From contig JASJZC010000007.1 in assembly GCA_037178855.1 (NCBI GenBank), forward strand, positions 2,604,001 through 2,668,000: a stretch of 64,000 nt of DNA, read 5' to 3'. The notes under the pieces were generated by a model. That model searched no databases. It was given only the letters and a program-made list of their open reading frames with translations, and was not told the origin of the DNA. The stretch's first letter is position 1, and every line of letters starts with the position of its first letter. This document shows positions 35,501 through 48,514 of this stretch, piece after piece. Both the position numbers and the translations under genes were made by a program. The stretch is from Oscheius sp. JU75. Its lineage: Eukaryota; Nematoda; Chromadorea; Rhabditida; Rhabditidae.

Positions 35501-38500
35501 GACCTGCGCGGGTTCTAGCTCTCCTCAATGAATAATAGAAACTGCCCTCTGGGCTGAAAGTGTGGGTGGCCTTATTCACTTTGTCTCTTTCTCTTCGAAC
35601 AGACGCGCCTCTGGCCGGACGACGCATTTTTTGACCTCGTGCCGATTTCCGGCACTTTTTTCACCGAGATTTATGAGCTCGGCGACGGCTGCCGTTCACA
35701 ATGGGCCAGTTTAAGTTCCATACTACATAATACGACTGATTGCGTCTACTTTCAATGCTGATGAAGCTGTTATCAAAGATGATTTGATCATAGGATCAAT
35801 GATCTTTTGAAGCATAGAAGTAGATTATAGTTTTTAACGCCTTCTCTGATTATTCATTATCCGGCACCGATGCGCGGAAGCTATTAGATTTTACTGCCAT
35901 TACGGCTTTCTTTCGCGGAAGCTGTCGTCACGAACTTCTACATAATCCGTTCTCTCGGCGAAAATCACGAGTTTCTCTTTTGTCTTTAAATTATGACTTA
36001 GTTCAGTCCATTATTTTGGCCATAGGAGGTTTCTCATTCTGTTTAAAATTTTCTGAAATGCTCGTGAATCAGATAATTTCGGCCTTTAGATGCTTGGTCA
36101 CAGGTACTGACAAAGCTCAAGTCATCTTTACAAGTCTTGTCACGTGACTTCAAAATGCTGACTCAATGGATAATTGGCCTAATGCGACGCTCAGTATCAC
36201 TGCTCAATCGAATCAAATTGGCTTGATGAAAGCGGCTGTTTATGTTCGGTGCGACTTGCCGGATCCTTTCTTTTCCGTTTGGCATTTGGCGCCTTCTTTT
36301 TCCAGGCTTTAGCCTCTAAGAAATTGCATTACTATCGCCCGTTACACCAGAATTCCCTTCCATGACTCTCTTCTCCCCATCTGCACCTCTTCCGACGACA
36401 ATAAATCTAGAAAACATTGCTATACGGACCCACAACACCTGCTCTCAAAAAAAATTTGAAGAGAGTCGTTTAATTGCGAAAAAGTCCAAATGCACATAAA
36501 CTAGCGTAAGTGGGGTGGAACATAGACCTCTTCCGGTGGGGAAACGACTTTCTCCGTGAATGGCACGCATACACGGGAAAGTTGAAAAAGATACGACTTC
36601 CGGCAGCAGGAAATGTCTGCTTCAGTCTCATTTCTCACTTTCTTTGTTCGGTTGTTATCCAAAGACGACTTAACCCTTGTGACTGGGTTGTATATCACGC
36701 TTGTCTTGAAAAATTTGTAAACACATGGGTGTCGGTGCCTTGATCCTTTCTGTATATCTAGATAAGAGTCACAAGCTGGTTCTCAGTCCTTTTACCACTC
36801 GTCGTTGCGATAGTAGGCCGCCAGCTGAGACACCAGGTGTTCATTCGAAGGCTTAGGCATTGCCTCTCGCCACTTCCAAGCGTGTCTGTCGCGTGGGGTC
36901 ATAATAAGGAAAATAATCAAAGAACGCGCGCTCTGTGTCGACGTTTGACCAAACTTTCGGAGCCTTATTGGACCCAGCCCAATGTCGTCCCGGGATGGCC
37001 CAAAGCTGCACATAAATTAGCCGACGAAAAATGCTGGCTGCTCTGCGTCTCTGACGTTCCTGTTTCTGGGCTCTCTTATTTACTTGACCACATGATTGTC
37101 GCTTAAACGACCGACCTCTTTTGCCGTTCTACCAAATGTGTCCTTCTCTCTCGCCTCAGCATTTCCTGGTAACGCCACGTGCTGACCTCGCAACCCTCAA
37201 CCGCTGCCTCTCTTTTCTTTTGTGCTCCTTGGCCTTAGCCCCATTTGACCCTTCCTCGTTTATCATCATCTCCGAATATCCGTGAGCCATTACGTGCTAT
37301 GCTTATTAGCTTGAGCACAAATCCCTCGCTTTTGCTCTCTTATAATTTTTGACCGAATGGAGCCAAACGAACCTTGTTTCCACCTAATTTTACTGGAACA
37401 CGGCGACGAGTGGTCGTGAAAACAAACAATTCGCGCATGTCACTCGATATACTCGCCAGGCTGCCCCCCAATGACCTTTTCCTTTTGTGGTTTCTTACTA
37501 TATCAGATAGCTTGTAGAAAACTACTATTAATTTCCTGTTCTCCACATAGTATTTACTGTTGTCGACACTACCAATTTCCGGCCACTGCGCTTAAAGGGA
37601 CACTGTCACTGCGAGAAAATAAGGGGTTTGTTGTGTGCTAGTACCAAATACCCACCTACATAAAACTATCAAACATGTTCAATACTCTATAAGAGGTGAA
37701 TTTGAACTTTAAAGATCTTTGTTATATATTTGTTCCCGATCCCTAGATCATCTTTGTAAAGGCAGAACCGACCTTTCGCAACCAACTCGTGACATACCAG
37801 ATGGTCGTACGTTTTTACTAAACTTCTTATGCCCAGACGGTCCAGCAAACAACTTTCACAATCTTCAATACGCTATATCTCGTGTCGTATTCATTTGTGT
37901 TATTGTTTCCTGCCATTTTGAAACCGAGTCATCCGCTCAACTCGTTTCTTGACTTGTGCTCATTATTTTAACTTTCCATCTAACTTAGGGTCTTGATTTA
38001 AAAACCAAAAAGTAATTTGTTGTCTATCTTCCTGTCAATCACGATGAATGCAAGATAGATGAGGACTAGTTAGAACGGAATTCAAATCTTTCATTGTGTG
38101 TACACCTGTGGAACAATCCATTGATATATTTGTTCCACTGTATTCCTGACCTAGTTGTTTTGTTGGTCAGTTGAGTTGGGGGTCACTTCAATTCGAGACA
38201 TCTGTCCACGTTTTTTGCCTCCTAGAACTCACTGTGTCCACCTGTTTGCTTTAACAGTCTTAGTCCGCATACAGTCCTTTCCACTCTATCTACTCCTAAG
38301 ATAAATGGGTGTAACCATTTAGAGAGGATTTCACTGACAAAGCACGTTCATACTCAAAGACCAAGGCTCCGCTTTGAACAAGTGCTAGGACTCTTGAGAC
38401 CATTGATGTACTATTGAGCTAATCGTTCGTGATCATTCTAAATCGAAATCATCATTCTTTTACACCTTCCCGAAGAATGCAATTTGCTGCAGCACAGCTG

Positions 38501-38744
38501 GCCACAGCCTGATGCCTTTCCCGGCAGTTCACATTCCAAGATTTGACTTTGGTGATCCGAAATGGGTATTGTGTCTGAGTCGGCTGTCTGGGTGCAGACA
38601 CCCTCTGCTCAGAAGTTACTAAGGCTTATCACTTCCATGAACACCCTCTTATCAGTCTTTCGTCTTTCATCTCACCCCCGTCTTTAGAGCAGTTTGTTAC
38701 GACAAGTTCTTATTTCAGGGTACAGTCTACCAAAATCTCCAGGG

Positions 38745-39911
38745 ATGGCCGAGAAGATCGATCCCTGGGAAGAGACCATCTACTACGACACGATTAAGCA
38801 GGATCTGAAGTTCGAGAAAGTCACTACCAATGGACAGTGAGTCAGTTTTTTTTGTCCTAGGAAACTTTTTTTCAAGGGAAATTAACAAGCCTCCGGCTAA
38901 CGGAAAGTATCTGAAAGCTGTTCTTTTGAGTGATACTCACGATCAGATGCAGAATGCTAAGGTAAACTCTTCCACATGGTGCTAGGAAGCAGTTTTAGAT
39001 TCCGGACGGCGACATTCTGATTCACGCCGGTGACTTTACCAATGCTGGAGAGGAATCCATGCTGAAGGTGTTCGACGAGTTTCTGGGTACCTTGTCTCAT
39101 AAGCACAAATTGGTCGTTGCTGGCAATCACGAGCTGGGATTCGATGATTCTGAGAACCAGGCCAACAGAGAGCCGATGTGGGCTGGACAGGGAACCAAAA
39201 AGGGCTACGAGTTGCTCAAGAATGGAACTTGGCTTCAGGACAAGCCTGTCGAGGTAAGTGGGAAGATGACTCGAGTAATGCGACTGCTGCAGCCATAGAT
39301 TCTAAGAATCGTCAAAAAGCTTCCATGAAATCACAATGACAAAGAGAACACACAAACTTTAGATTGAAGGGCTCACCTTCTACGGTGCTTCGTGGCATCC
39401 TCTGCAGGGGTATCCGTTCTCGCTGGTTCGCGGACCCGCTATGGAGGAGGCTTGGGACAGAATGCCCAAGAAGGTCGATGTGCTGATCACACACAGTCCT
39501 CCTCTGGGTATGATGAAGGAAAGAGTAAGATTTAATCTCGTATTAGGATATCTGGACACTTTCAACGCTGAGCGCTGGGGCTGTCGCCACCTTCTGAAGA
39601 AGGTCAAGGAGCTGAAGCCCATGCTTCACGTCTTTGGACACGTTCACGAGTGTTATGGAGTTGCAACAGATAGAAACACTGTAAGTATGGCAGGTGTTAA
39701 AAAAGGCGCGTGGAACTGAAGTGTTCGCTTGACAAAGTTTTTCTTCTCAGAAATTTCTCGGCAAAGCAGAGCGTTTGATCATAAGATCACGGACAGCCGT
39801 CTGCTCTCACTGAACTTTGGATTACAGACATTCGTCAACGCAGCTCTCTGTGACAAGAAGAACCAGCTCAAAAACGAGCCTTTTGTCTTCTACATTCCCA
39901 TCCCGCAGTGA
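38745..39911 (+). CDS. Metallophosphoesterase of the MPPED1/2 (UPF0046) type
   Basis: A calcineurin-like phosphodiesterase. It starts MAEKIDPWEETIYYDTIKQD. The five metal-site blocks appear in order: LLSDTHDQ, GDILIHAGDFTNAG, VVAGNHELGF, VLITHSPPLG, and HVFGHVHECYG. Between them are ASWHPLQGYPFSLVRG and a WDRMPKKVD segment typical of MPPED proteins. The last exon reads TFVNAALCDKKNQL and ends FYIPIPQ at a TGA 39909-39911. Introns are short; the one after HECYGVATDRNT is about 150 bp. A TATTTCAG lies 27 bp upstream of the ATG, possibly a trans-splice acceptor. Mammalian MPPED2 hydrolyses 2',3'-cAMP. The glycine that replaces a metal-ligand histidine in MPPED2 aligns near GHVHE, where this protein keeps the motif GH-x-H; activity is therefore plausible. 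Confidence 0.92.
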
Positions 39912-40584
39912 TCTCCTTGCTCCGGTTACGATCTCCTGTTCATAATAGATCCTCCAATCTAACCCGATTCCACTACTTTGTATTTTCACATACCCAAGGA
40001 TCAGCCTGATTTATCACGTTTGTCGGTTTTCCGATAGTGTCTTAGCTCGATTATGTCCACTTGTTTGCTAGCCCATCTCTCCGAAGCAATAGTATAATTT
40101 CTGCACTTTTTTGACTCACAGCGATAGGGGTATTTCCAAAAATTTTTGAACAGAGACAAACGTAGCTTTCCTAGAGGTAGTAAGCTTATAAATCGCGTAT
40201 TGATGGATAGAAATTTTGAGTTTTGCTAGTATTGAATACTTTGCCTATTACATTTATCGAATTCATTCCGAGCTACTGCTCGACCATATCGAATCGCTTT
40301 GTAGAACGTAAATATGTTGTATACATCCGACTTTGTCATATGTTTCACTTCATGTGTTACCTTAAAATTGTGACTACCAAAACAATTGTAATGAATATAT
40401 CTTTATACCCATGTGGAATCACATACAGAACAGCTAGAAACCGCCCAGAGGCCGAGAAAGACGTCTTCTGGAACTGCATATTGCTTAGGAAGTGCGGCAA
40501 ACCCCTGATACAAGATATGGAGGAGGATAATTCTTTTGGATTGGATAAGACCCGCGTTAACATGACAGTAAGATGAGATAAGAG
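39912..40584. other. Intergenic region, one ambiguous open frame
   Basis: Between convergent genes. A plus-strand frame at 40394-40576 reads like coding sequence (FWNCILLRKCGKPLIQDMEE) and ends near a possible donor, but the minus strand is open too and would be 3' UTR of the next gene. Not called. Confidence 0.35.
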
Positions 40585-41286
40585 CTAGTGCAAAGAGATT
40601 AAGGTCACAATAACAGAGAGAAGCAGGGAGAAGGTGCTGGCAGAGTTGCAGTAGTCACTATTGCAACAGCATATTTGACCCAAGTCGCCACCATCATAGC
40701 AATTCTGCTCCCTGTCAGCAACCATCTGGCGCGAAGCACGTCCGTTTGTGGATGAGGCTCCAATTTGGCCTGAACAACGCAAAATTACTCAGTTTTCTTG
40801 TGTTTTGACACATTGAGGGTCACATGTTTCGCAAATAGCTCGTGACACTCCAGGATGACCAACTTTTTCTGCGTCTTTTGTCCAACCGTACCAGGCAGGA
40901 TTTGCCGTAAACAAGATTTGGAATGTTGATTTCAAAACGAAAAGCAAAACTCACTGGCATAGAAATAGTCATTGGCAGGATTTTTCGCCTTGAAGAGTGT
41001 GCAAAGCGCCAGTTGATTGTACGAGTTACCTGTGAGAAAGAAGCAATCAACTAAGATAATCTGGCTCACCGTCACACGAGTAGCTGAGAACTCCCGATTT
41101 GTGTTTTACACTCACACAATATGACCCTGAAGTGCAGACGCTGAGCTGTTGTCGACTGTACTTTGCGGTGTTTCCTGTGAGTTAAACATGAAATAGCATA
41201 GTAGAACACATACCTGCATTGCACTTGATGGCAGCTTCCACAATTCCAACTATTAGAAGAATACCCAAAAGATTGGATAGCTGCAT
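40585..41286 (-). CDS. Single-module ET/Ly6-like GPI-anchored cysteine-rich protein
   Basis: Exons 41214-41286, 41070-41174, 40955-41029, an exon ending at 40812, and 40585-40769. The signal peptide is MQLSNLLGILLIVGIVEA. The cysteine pattern begins IKCNAGN, then VCTSGSYCVSVKHK, YSCDGN and LALCTLFK, a loop with NPAWYGWTKDAEKVGHPG, CETCDPQC, and ends NCYDGGDLGQICCCNSDYCN. The final CCxxDYCN is the Ly6/uPAR-type closing motif. A hydrophobic GPI tail (FSLLLSVIVTLISL) follows. The acceptor of the exon containing NPAWYG could not be found between 40954 and about 40910, so that junction is unresolved. Related in architecture to the three-module protein at 7263, but too divergent to call a recent duplicate. 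Confidence 0.75.
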
Positions 41287-44010
41287 TCCTAAAAGTACAA
41301 TTAGAAAACAGGCTGGTGTGAAAAGAATGTGTACATTGATCGAGAGGAGCAAAACCGTTTCCGCTTGAACGGATTGCCGCCGGGTGGAAAAGTTTAATGA
41401 GAAGACGTCGGTGAAGAATTGAAAGACATCATATTGAGACAAGTCTATCCTATTTTCATCCCTGATAGAATGTAGGAACAGGCAGAAACGTAGTGGTCAC
41501 TCGCAATTTGTTGTAATCACGAGCATGTAAAACTTTTATGCTCGCACTCATTGAGCATATGGCCGGAAACGCGGGAATAGTCAGCAAATCGCTGAGACAG
41601 AAAGAAAGAAAGTCAGTCGGCGCACAATTAAATGAACTGATTAAAGCCGACTTATTGCTCACCAAGGATGTGGAAAAACTCCATTCTGAGAGAATGCATA
41701 TTTTGATATGAGGGTGAAGGTTTGTGGAAGGGAGTTAGCAGAAACGAACAGGTGCAACCGAGGATTCCCTAACACAGGTGAAATTATGTTTCCACTGTTC
41801 CATTTAATTACGATAATTAAACATGTTCTGCAGCATATAACATGATCTTTTTCTTGATGTGTAGTTATAGTTAGGCTAAAAGTTTTATGGCGGTTTTAAA
41901 TCGAGATTGTTGCCATAAGATACGGAAAGAATGATCATTTCAGAATTATAACAAACATGCTTTGTAATACAAGGTTGCAACATTGACATTTGAAGAGCGT
42001 AACACAAAAATGTCGCCATCTGGCAATAGGAGCAAAATAAAGCAAAGCCTAGAAACTATGAATTTAGAAGGCCGAAGCAGTCGAGAAGCTAGGGAAGAAT
42101 GGAAGCGATGCCGACCCAACGCAAAAATTAAGCGGCCTTGAAAAATGGCTCTAGCAGCACTCTAGCACACGGAATATTCGAAAATGAGACAAACAGAATT
42201 ATACGTTGGTCGATGCCGGCGACAGCACAGCTGACTACGGATGATGTAATTACCGGAACTGGTGTGGTACAGGTGTGAAGATACGGCGAGAGGGTGCCAA
42301 GAGGGCCACAGGCGTCCCATGCGTCCTTAGGAATGCCTCATTGCTAACAGCAAACATGAGAATGGTGTTGTCACCTTCGGAAGGAAGTGTCAACACGTAT
42401 TGTCTATTTTTGAGGAGAAGGATGAGGCACGGGATATTGAACAGCAAATTATGAGGTGTCCAAGATGGAACATCGTCATCCGCGCGCTAATAGGTAGTTC
42501 TTTTAAACGACTTGCCGATCCGCCAAGGAGGGCTCCCGAGAGGCAGAGTTTAGGTAAACGAATTTTAGACCTCCTATTGCTGGAGAGTCGGCTCTGTTTT
42601 AATATGCAAGCTGTAAATTGCAAAAGATGTCGAAGACTACGGTTTGATCAATGCTAATTGAATTGTACAATGCTTTCATTCTACATTCAAAGTTTGCTGT
42701 TCACTAGGCTTTGACGATATCAGAATCAGTGTACGAAATCTAGTGATAAAGATTTCTACTCCATATGGAACTATGGAGAGTTGTAATCGTTGGAAGACAC
42801 AGAGACGAAATGTATAATGGAAGAGCTATACACTCGAATGTAATAACAGTACAAAAAATCTCGATAGAATCCGTAGATTAAAACAGAACTTGCAACTTAC
42901 ATCAGGAGAAAGACTACAGGGAAATGAAGGAGGACGGGCTCTGTAAGTTAATAACTCGGAGCAACCGGAATCAAGCGCACGTGTAATTAGAACATAGGTC
43001 GTTGTGCCGGTAACGGCACAGGGAGACGCCATGGCAAAAGAAACTCTACACTTAACTTTATGGAACAGGTGTTTGTCACAAAATTGCCTAGTGGGAGGTC
43101 TTCGAAGAAAAACGGCTTACGAGCGATTCGAGATGAGTAACGGGCTCAGATGAACGGGTAATTTGTGGGCGCTGCCCGGATGATGCCCCCGGGCGCACCG
43201 GTCGGACTCTATTAGCGGCCTAATCTTGCCAGCTTATACCAGCAGAAACAAGGCAATTGGGAGCCGTTGTTGCGCTTTAATTAAGTTTCTCAATAAATAA
43301 AGAGCTGCTAATTGTGGCGAAACATGCGCAGCATATATCAAACAACCATCACAAATATCTTTTTGTTGGCATTGAAAACTAGGTGGTCTCGGGGAAAAAG
43401 TCAATGGAACATAGCTCATTGAGTAACAGCAGCTAAATGTGCGACGCCTTAAATTATTCATAGTCAAGCCATGATCTCATCAAATTAGACATTTCCTTAG
43501 CCATATTTTTCTCTCTGTAGTGAGTAGATGGAGAAGGCAGCCATTTTTGGGAAGAGAGGAAACATTAATCCCATAACCTGTTGTGAAAAATGATAGTCGT
43601 TCGTTTTCTGGAGACAGCAGTCAGTTTTAAAATTTGAAAAGCAGAAAAAGACTGACGTGAGGTGACGGCGGCGAGTGTCTATTACAAGCCTCTAGCGGGC
43701 AACAGTGAACTATTATGCAGCTTTTTGAAAATGAATGTCGAACGGAAGGTTCAGATCTGACCGGTAGCAATGGTATTAGCAGTGATGTTTACCAAGCTGT
43801 TAAAAGACCAATTTGTTTGTGTTGTAGTTACTATGAAATTCCGGATTTCTTGAGAACGTATCATCCCTAATGATCGGCTCGGTTTCTTTTAATTCAGTCT
43901 CACTTGTTGCTTTTCTTAATGGGAAGATCAAAGAAACAAAGGAGGCGGCTTCCGCCAAAGCTCTTCTCATCAATCTTCAAGTTTTCGAAAGCGCAAGTAT
44001 TTTATTATGC
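41287..44010. other. 2.7 kb region, one weak minus-strand candidate
   Basis: A minus-strand frame from 43032 begins MASPCAVTGTTTYVLITRAL and reaches a consensus donor (GAT|gtaagt) near 42901, and further minus frames lie at 42250-42623, but no joined model with a consistent phase was found. No family is recognised. Confidence 0.35.
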
Positions 44011-44603
44011 TTAGACGTGGGGGAGACCCAGGACAGCTAGATGTTTTTGACACTCCGAGTCGAAAACTTCTCCCATTTGCTTCCAGGCCTGTTCTTGTGC
44101 AGAAGTCAACGATCCTCGAGTCTTCAGAAATTGAATGTAGACGGCAAAGAAAGCCTGAAAAGAATAGGCATGAATACTAGAAGACTTACACTCCACAATG
44201 CAGGATCCATCTTGAACTGACGATGACGATTGACAGTCTCTCGAGCATAGGCTCGGAAAGCACCCTCGTCCTCAAAAGTATTAGCAAGAATGTAGACTGC
44301 CAGAAGAAGACGTTGTCCTTGCTTTTCAAACCTGAAAAATTATATGCTTCACAATCAGTAAAACTACCTCTCGCTTTTCTGGATGTCATCAGCAGTGTAC
44401 TCCTGGGCTCCCTTGAAATACGTTCTCAGAGTGGGATAGTTGGTGAAGAAGCTGTGATTTATGGTTTTTAAAAGAACAAGTTCTTACAATTTGTAGAATT
44501 CTAAGCCATTTTGGACTCCGGCAGGATCATCTCCAAGTTGAACCAGTTTCAAAGTTTCACGAACATGTTTTGCGACATCGGCAGAAGAAAGTTGCTCCGT
44601 CAT
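44011..44603 (-). CDS. Nematode globin
   Basis: A haem-binding oxygen carrier of the Ascaris body-wall/C. elegans GLB-1 type. Starts MTEQLSSADVAKHVRETLKL. The BC region reads NYPTLRTYFKGAQEYTADDI, as in the family (NYPPLRKYFK...EYTAED). The E helix is RFEKQGQRLLLAVYILANTF, with Gln at the distal E7 position. The F helix is YARETVNRHRQF, giving the proximal His. GH reads ALWSAFFAVYIQFLKTRGSL, and the C terminus SECQKHLAVLGLPHV. Tyr at B10 plus Gln at E7 is the high-affinity arrangement known from nematode globins. There is no signal peptide, so it is intracellular, and about 155 residues long. Three introns of 36-45 bp are in phase. Its start is 500 bp from the divergently transcribed P450 gene. 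Confidence 0.94.
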
Positions 44604-45104
44604 AGCTAAACTGTCTGGTTCTGCTTCTTTTCTGCGGTAGAACTGATTGCAAAAGTAAGGTAATCACGTAAACTGGTTTGGGCTTGGGCAAAGGCAACAT
44701 TTCACTTTTATAAAATCCTCTGTCGGTCGGATTCTTACTCTCATTTAACAGATCAAACTTCTGCAGTAAGTTGCCAATATAACTTCTTGTTAACATGTTG
44801 TCATTGACCAAATAGTGACGCTGCGGTGGACCTATTGGAATTATGTGAGAGTTTAATGTTTCGTCACAAAATCGGGCCTTTTTTCTATTTTTCTTGCTGC
44901 TTCTTGGAAGGTCGCAACAATTTCACCGCTTATCCTTTTGGGCTGTTGGTCAACAAGAGGTGTTTTCTCTGGTTCTTTATCGCAACGGAGTCTAGTGTAG
45001 TTTTCATGCTTTCACGATGGCTATCACCTTTTAGTAGCAGCTGATTCTAGCTTTATGCTTTCTCTTTTTTAGTATCCACTAAGTTGCGAAAAAAGCTATT
45101 CAGA

Positions 45105-47140
45105 ATGATGTCTGTTCTCATCCTACTACTGCTTGGAGGGCTCACCTACATCGTTTTTGGAGTAGTTGCCAAAATCTTTGCCTTCAGTAAAATGGCTCTA
45201 CGAGCAAAGTTTTTACTAAAAGACGTACCCGGGCCACCAAGTCTTCCCTTTATCGGTTCCGCTCATCTATTCAAGATCAGTAGTTTAGGTACGTTTGCGA
45301 GAGACAGGTAGACTCTTTGATACCACGAAATAATACACGCGTTTGTGGAAAACAAGTTGTAAGAGTTACCCCTTTGCAACCAAAAAACGCGAGAATAATT
45401 AAGATTTCACCTATCAGCTGGAGGATTGGGCTCGGAAATATGTTGTTACGGACAAAGTGTGCGGAATGATATATGCTTGGGTCGGACCCGTGCCTTTAAT
45501 TTTCTGCATAACACCGGAATCTGTTCGCGTAAGAAGTACTTTTGAGCTTCAAATTTTACTGTTCTAGCCAATCTTTGAAAGCAATACGAACATTACAAAA
45601 CCAACACAGTACGACATTCTCTCGGATTGGATAGGTACAGGATTGTTAACCAGTACAGGAGAAAAGTGGTTCTCGAGGAGAAAAATGCTCACTCCAACGT
45701 TCCATTTCAACGTTCTACAAGGCTATCAAGATGTATTCTCGATGCAAGCAGATGTATCGAGACTATGTTCAAAGAATGAAAATTTTTAGATCTGTGTGAA
45801 ACAGCTAGAAAAGCAAACAGGGAAAGTAATCGACATTTTTCCGTATATCAAGCGATGTGCCTTGGACATTATCTGTGGTGAGTATAAACAGTTCGAACTA
45901 AATAACTTCTAGAAACCGCTATGGGGACGGAGATGAATGCCCAGATTGGAAAGAACAACGACTATGTGGAGGCAGTATCACGGATTTCTGCAATTGCATG
46001 GGACTACGAAAGGTGATCACGACCAGTTTTATAGTGTCGTTGTTGTTACTATTCTCAGCGTTTGAGCGATGACCGCATTGATGAACGACGAAAGTTCAGC
46101 CGGAAGTTCGGCGTTTTTCGCGGTCACGATACTCCTTACAGGTTTCCTTGGCTGTGGCTGAAGCCTTTTTGGTACGGAACTGGCGTTGGATTCGAGTTCG
46201 ACAAGTTAGTCAAACTGACCAACGACTTTACAAGAAATGTCATTGCTCAAAGAAAAAAGGTGCTGGAGGAAGATGGTTATGAAGACATTGGAATCGGAGG
46301 AGTACGAAATAGTTCTTTCAGAGTGATATGTAATTCAGAAGCAAAAACTCGCCTTTCTTGATCTTCTACTCAAAATGCAGAAAGAAAAAGGTCTTACCGA
46401 CGAGGATATCCGGGAAGAAGTCGACACGTTCATGTTTGAGGGTCATGACACCACTTCAAGTGGAATGGGCTTCACACTATGGTGGATCGGTCAGTCTCCG
46501 AAAGTCCAACAGAAGGTTCATGAGGAGCTGGATGAAGTTTTTGGTAGGAACAGCCTTCGACTTCTAAATATAATTTCAGGAGATAGCGATAGGCTCGTCA
46601 CTTTGGATGATCTGAAGAAACTTGTATACTTAGAAAAGTGCGTCAAAGAAGCTCTGCGTCTTTTTCCTTCGGTTCCCATTATTGCAAGAAGACTGGAAGT
46701 TGATCAGAAAATCGGATGTTTTGTTCTGCCGAAGGGGATGACAGTAGTTCTGGCCCCGATTGCAGTACATCGAGATCCTCGCTGGTTTGAATACCCAGAC
46801 GACTTCTACCCAGAACACTTTGACGTTGACAAAGTGAGAAAACCGCGAATTGGTATTGATTCACTCTTCTTGCAGGCAGCTAAACGAGATCCATATGCAT
46901 TTGTTCCGTTCTCAGCTGGAGCTCGAAATTGCATAGGGAAGTAACTTCAAAACCACAAAAACTGTTTTTTCAGGACAGAAGTTTGCTATCATGGAGGAAA
47001 AGACGGTTTTGGCTACAATTTTGAGGAAGTTTCATGTTGAAACACAGGAGCCATGGCCAGGAAACAGACCCGTTCCCGAGATTATTCTCAAGCCAGTTAT
47101 CGGATTCGATGTCAAGTTGACTCTTCGAGAACATCGCTGA
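45105..47140 (+). CDS. Cytochrome P450, CYP4-like microsomal monooxygenase
   Basis: The N-terminal anchor [19 protein letters not shown] is followed by the proline hinge [11 protein letters not shown]. Conserved regions: [14 protein letters not shown] (C helix WxxxR), the oxygen-binding I helix [21 protein letters not shown] (ExxR), PEHFDVDK, and the haem loop [10 protein letters not shown] with the Cys ligand, then [22 protein letters not shown] with this haem loop points to the CYP4 clan (fatty acid omega-hydroxylase-like; CYP4V, nematode cyp-29/31/32). About 500 residues in roughly eight exons. Alternative readings exist at 46300-46340 and 46540-46580, where short introns interrupt. AATAAA lies at about 47180. 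Confidence 0.94.
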
Positions 47141-47303
47141 GAAACAAAGATCAAAAAGTGCTGTATTGTAAAAAGCGTATAAAATAAATTTTGATAAAAG
47201 GGGTCTTATTAATAACAAGCATATGTCAACAGAAAAATGTATTACTTACGTCTTTACTACACACTAGCAAACATACCAGTTAAAGTCATCGGGTTAAAAA
47301 ACT

Positions 47304-48274
47304 TTAAGGCAACTGCTTCTCTTTTTGGCCATAATGAACGGGGCGAGGGATGCACTTCAAGACGTCGACCATATCGGCAAACTGGAGCTTCTCATCAATG
47401 TTGCGAGAGCGAATCTTTTCGTCGTGGTTGGCAATAAAGTAAATCTCGGGATTTTTAGGATCAGCAGTCCATTCGTACTTGGCAGCGTACTCCTTGAATT
47501 GAGCCTCAGTGACTCCGCCAAGCAATCGGAGAAGGAGACTCTTGTCAATGTTCTGGAAGGTGCCTCCAATAACTTGGCAGATGACTGAAAAGAGTAAAGA
47601 AATCTAGGATATAAAGCCCCTCTTACAATTGCGGACTCCTTCCTCGAATGCAGGAACAGTGGCCACTAAACGGGAAACCTCCTGGGGGTACTTGAAGCAC
47701 TCGCTGGCATCGGTCGAGGGCTTATAATTTCCTTTCATCAATTTCCAGAAACGGGAAAAGTCGCACGACTCCAAAACACAGCCGAGATCGAGAACGAGCT
47801 TGAGAGGCTGAATGGATTCAATGCATACTCTCTTGAAATTGTCTCACTCCAGCAGTTCCCTTTCCAGAATCGATGAGGCACTTGGCAAGAGCGAAATCAC
47901 TGGAAGGGAGAACCATGAGGGTTTTCATCAAAACCAGACGAACGGTGTTCTCGTTGAACCTGAAATTTTTTGTATGGATTGCTTTATTGCTAAATTATCC
48001 TTTTTGATTGAGCGAAAGGTAACAAAAGCATTACCGAAAAACTAAGCAAAATATTAGACTTACTTATCAGGATTGAGCTGGAAAAGCTTGAGAATAGTGA
48101 GACAGATGTCTTTGTCGTAGACATTCTCACTAACCATCCTCTCCACACACTTCGTGAGATCAGCGACGTTCATCGGGTTGTACCTTGAAGAATTGTTCGC
48201 GTTTTTCTTTTTTCTCACCTGTTCACTCCCTGAATCTTGACATGCAGCTCTTCAACCATTTTCTCAAACGACAT
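47304..48274 (-). CDS. eif-3.K: Eukaryotic translation initiation factor 3 subunit K
   Basis: A small non-core subunit of eIF3 with a HAM and winged-helix fold. The start MSFEKMVEELHVKIQGVNR is followed by YNPMNVADLTKCVERMV, DKDICLTILKLFQLNPDKF and VLMKTLMVLPSSDFALAKCL, nearly the C. elegans sequence. Later exons read SCDFSRFWKLMKGNYKPS, NFICQVIGGTFQNIDKSLLL, RLLGGVTEAQFKEYAAKY, NPEIYFIANHDEKIRSRNID and EKLQFADMVDVLKC. The end KEKQLP precedes a TAA at 47304. A GTTTAG acceptor abuts the ATG directly, as in trans-spliced messages. The ankyrin/GH20 gene ends only 240 bp upstream on the same strand, so the two could be an operon. The P450 gene converges with it 160 bp away. Confidence 0.95.
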
Positions 48275-48514
48275 CTAAACTTTGCAGTCGGCCACTGTCT
48301 TTGTAATTTATCAAAATATGAATTGAAATACGAGGATCACGAAAAGAATATTAGGGAAGAAGTCTTTAATTACACCATAAACCTCTGCATAAATACTATA
48401 CACGCATTATATGACCATAAATTAGCAGTAAAACGTTGATACACATCATTCCATCACAGATTCCGGTAAGGCAAACAGTTAAAGCTATTACAATAAATTA
48501 ATCCCTATGCCTAT

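Larger units (their letters stand above)
28660..38740. other. 10 kb gene-poor region
   Basis: No frame here shows splice continuity together with a domain. Items seen: a perfect-looking TATA-ATG-donor arrangement at 30780-30840, a 27-bp tandem duplication at 32527-32580, and minus-strand frames such as 35313-35627, 36501-36698 (ending VYVPPHLR) and 36792-37013, none with family support. I see no tRNA, rRNA or recognisable transposon. Confidence 0.5.

Noticed and set aside
36501..36698. Minus-strand frame ending VYVPPHLR, like the start of DDX3 helicases
   Set aside because: The motif is at a C terminus here, no helicase exons follow, and the rest is not family-like.
36792..37013. Minus-strand frame ending HLVSQLAAYYRNDEW, reminiscent of NPF peptides
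   Set aside because: It lacks an amidation Gly, dibasic sites and an RF/RY end; no signal exon was found.
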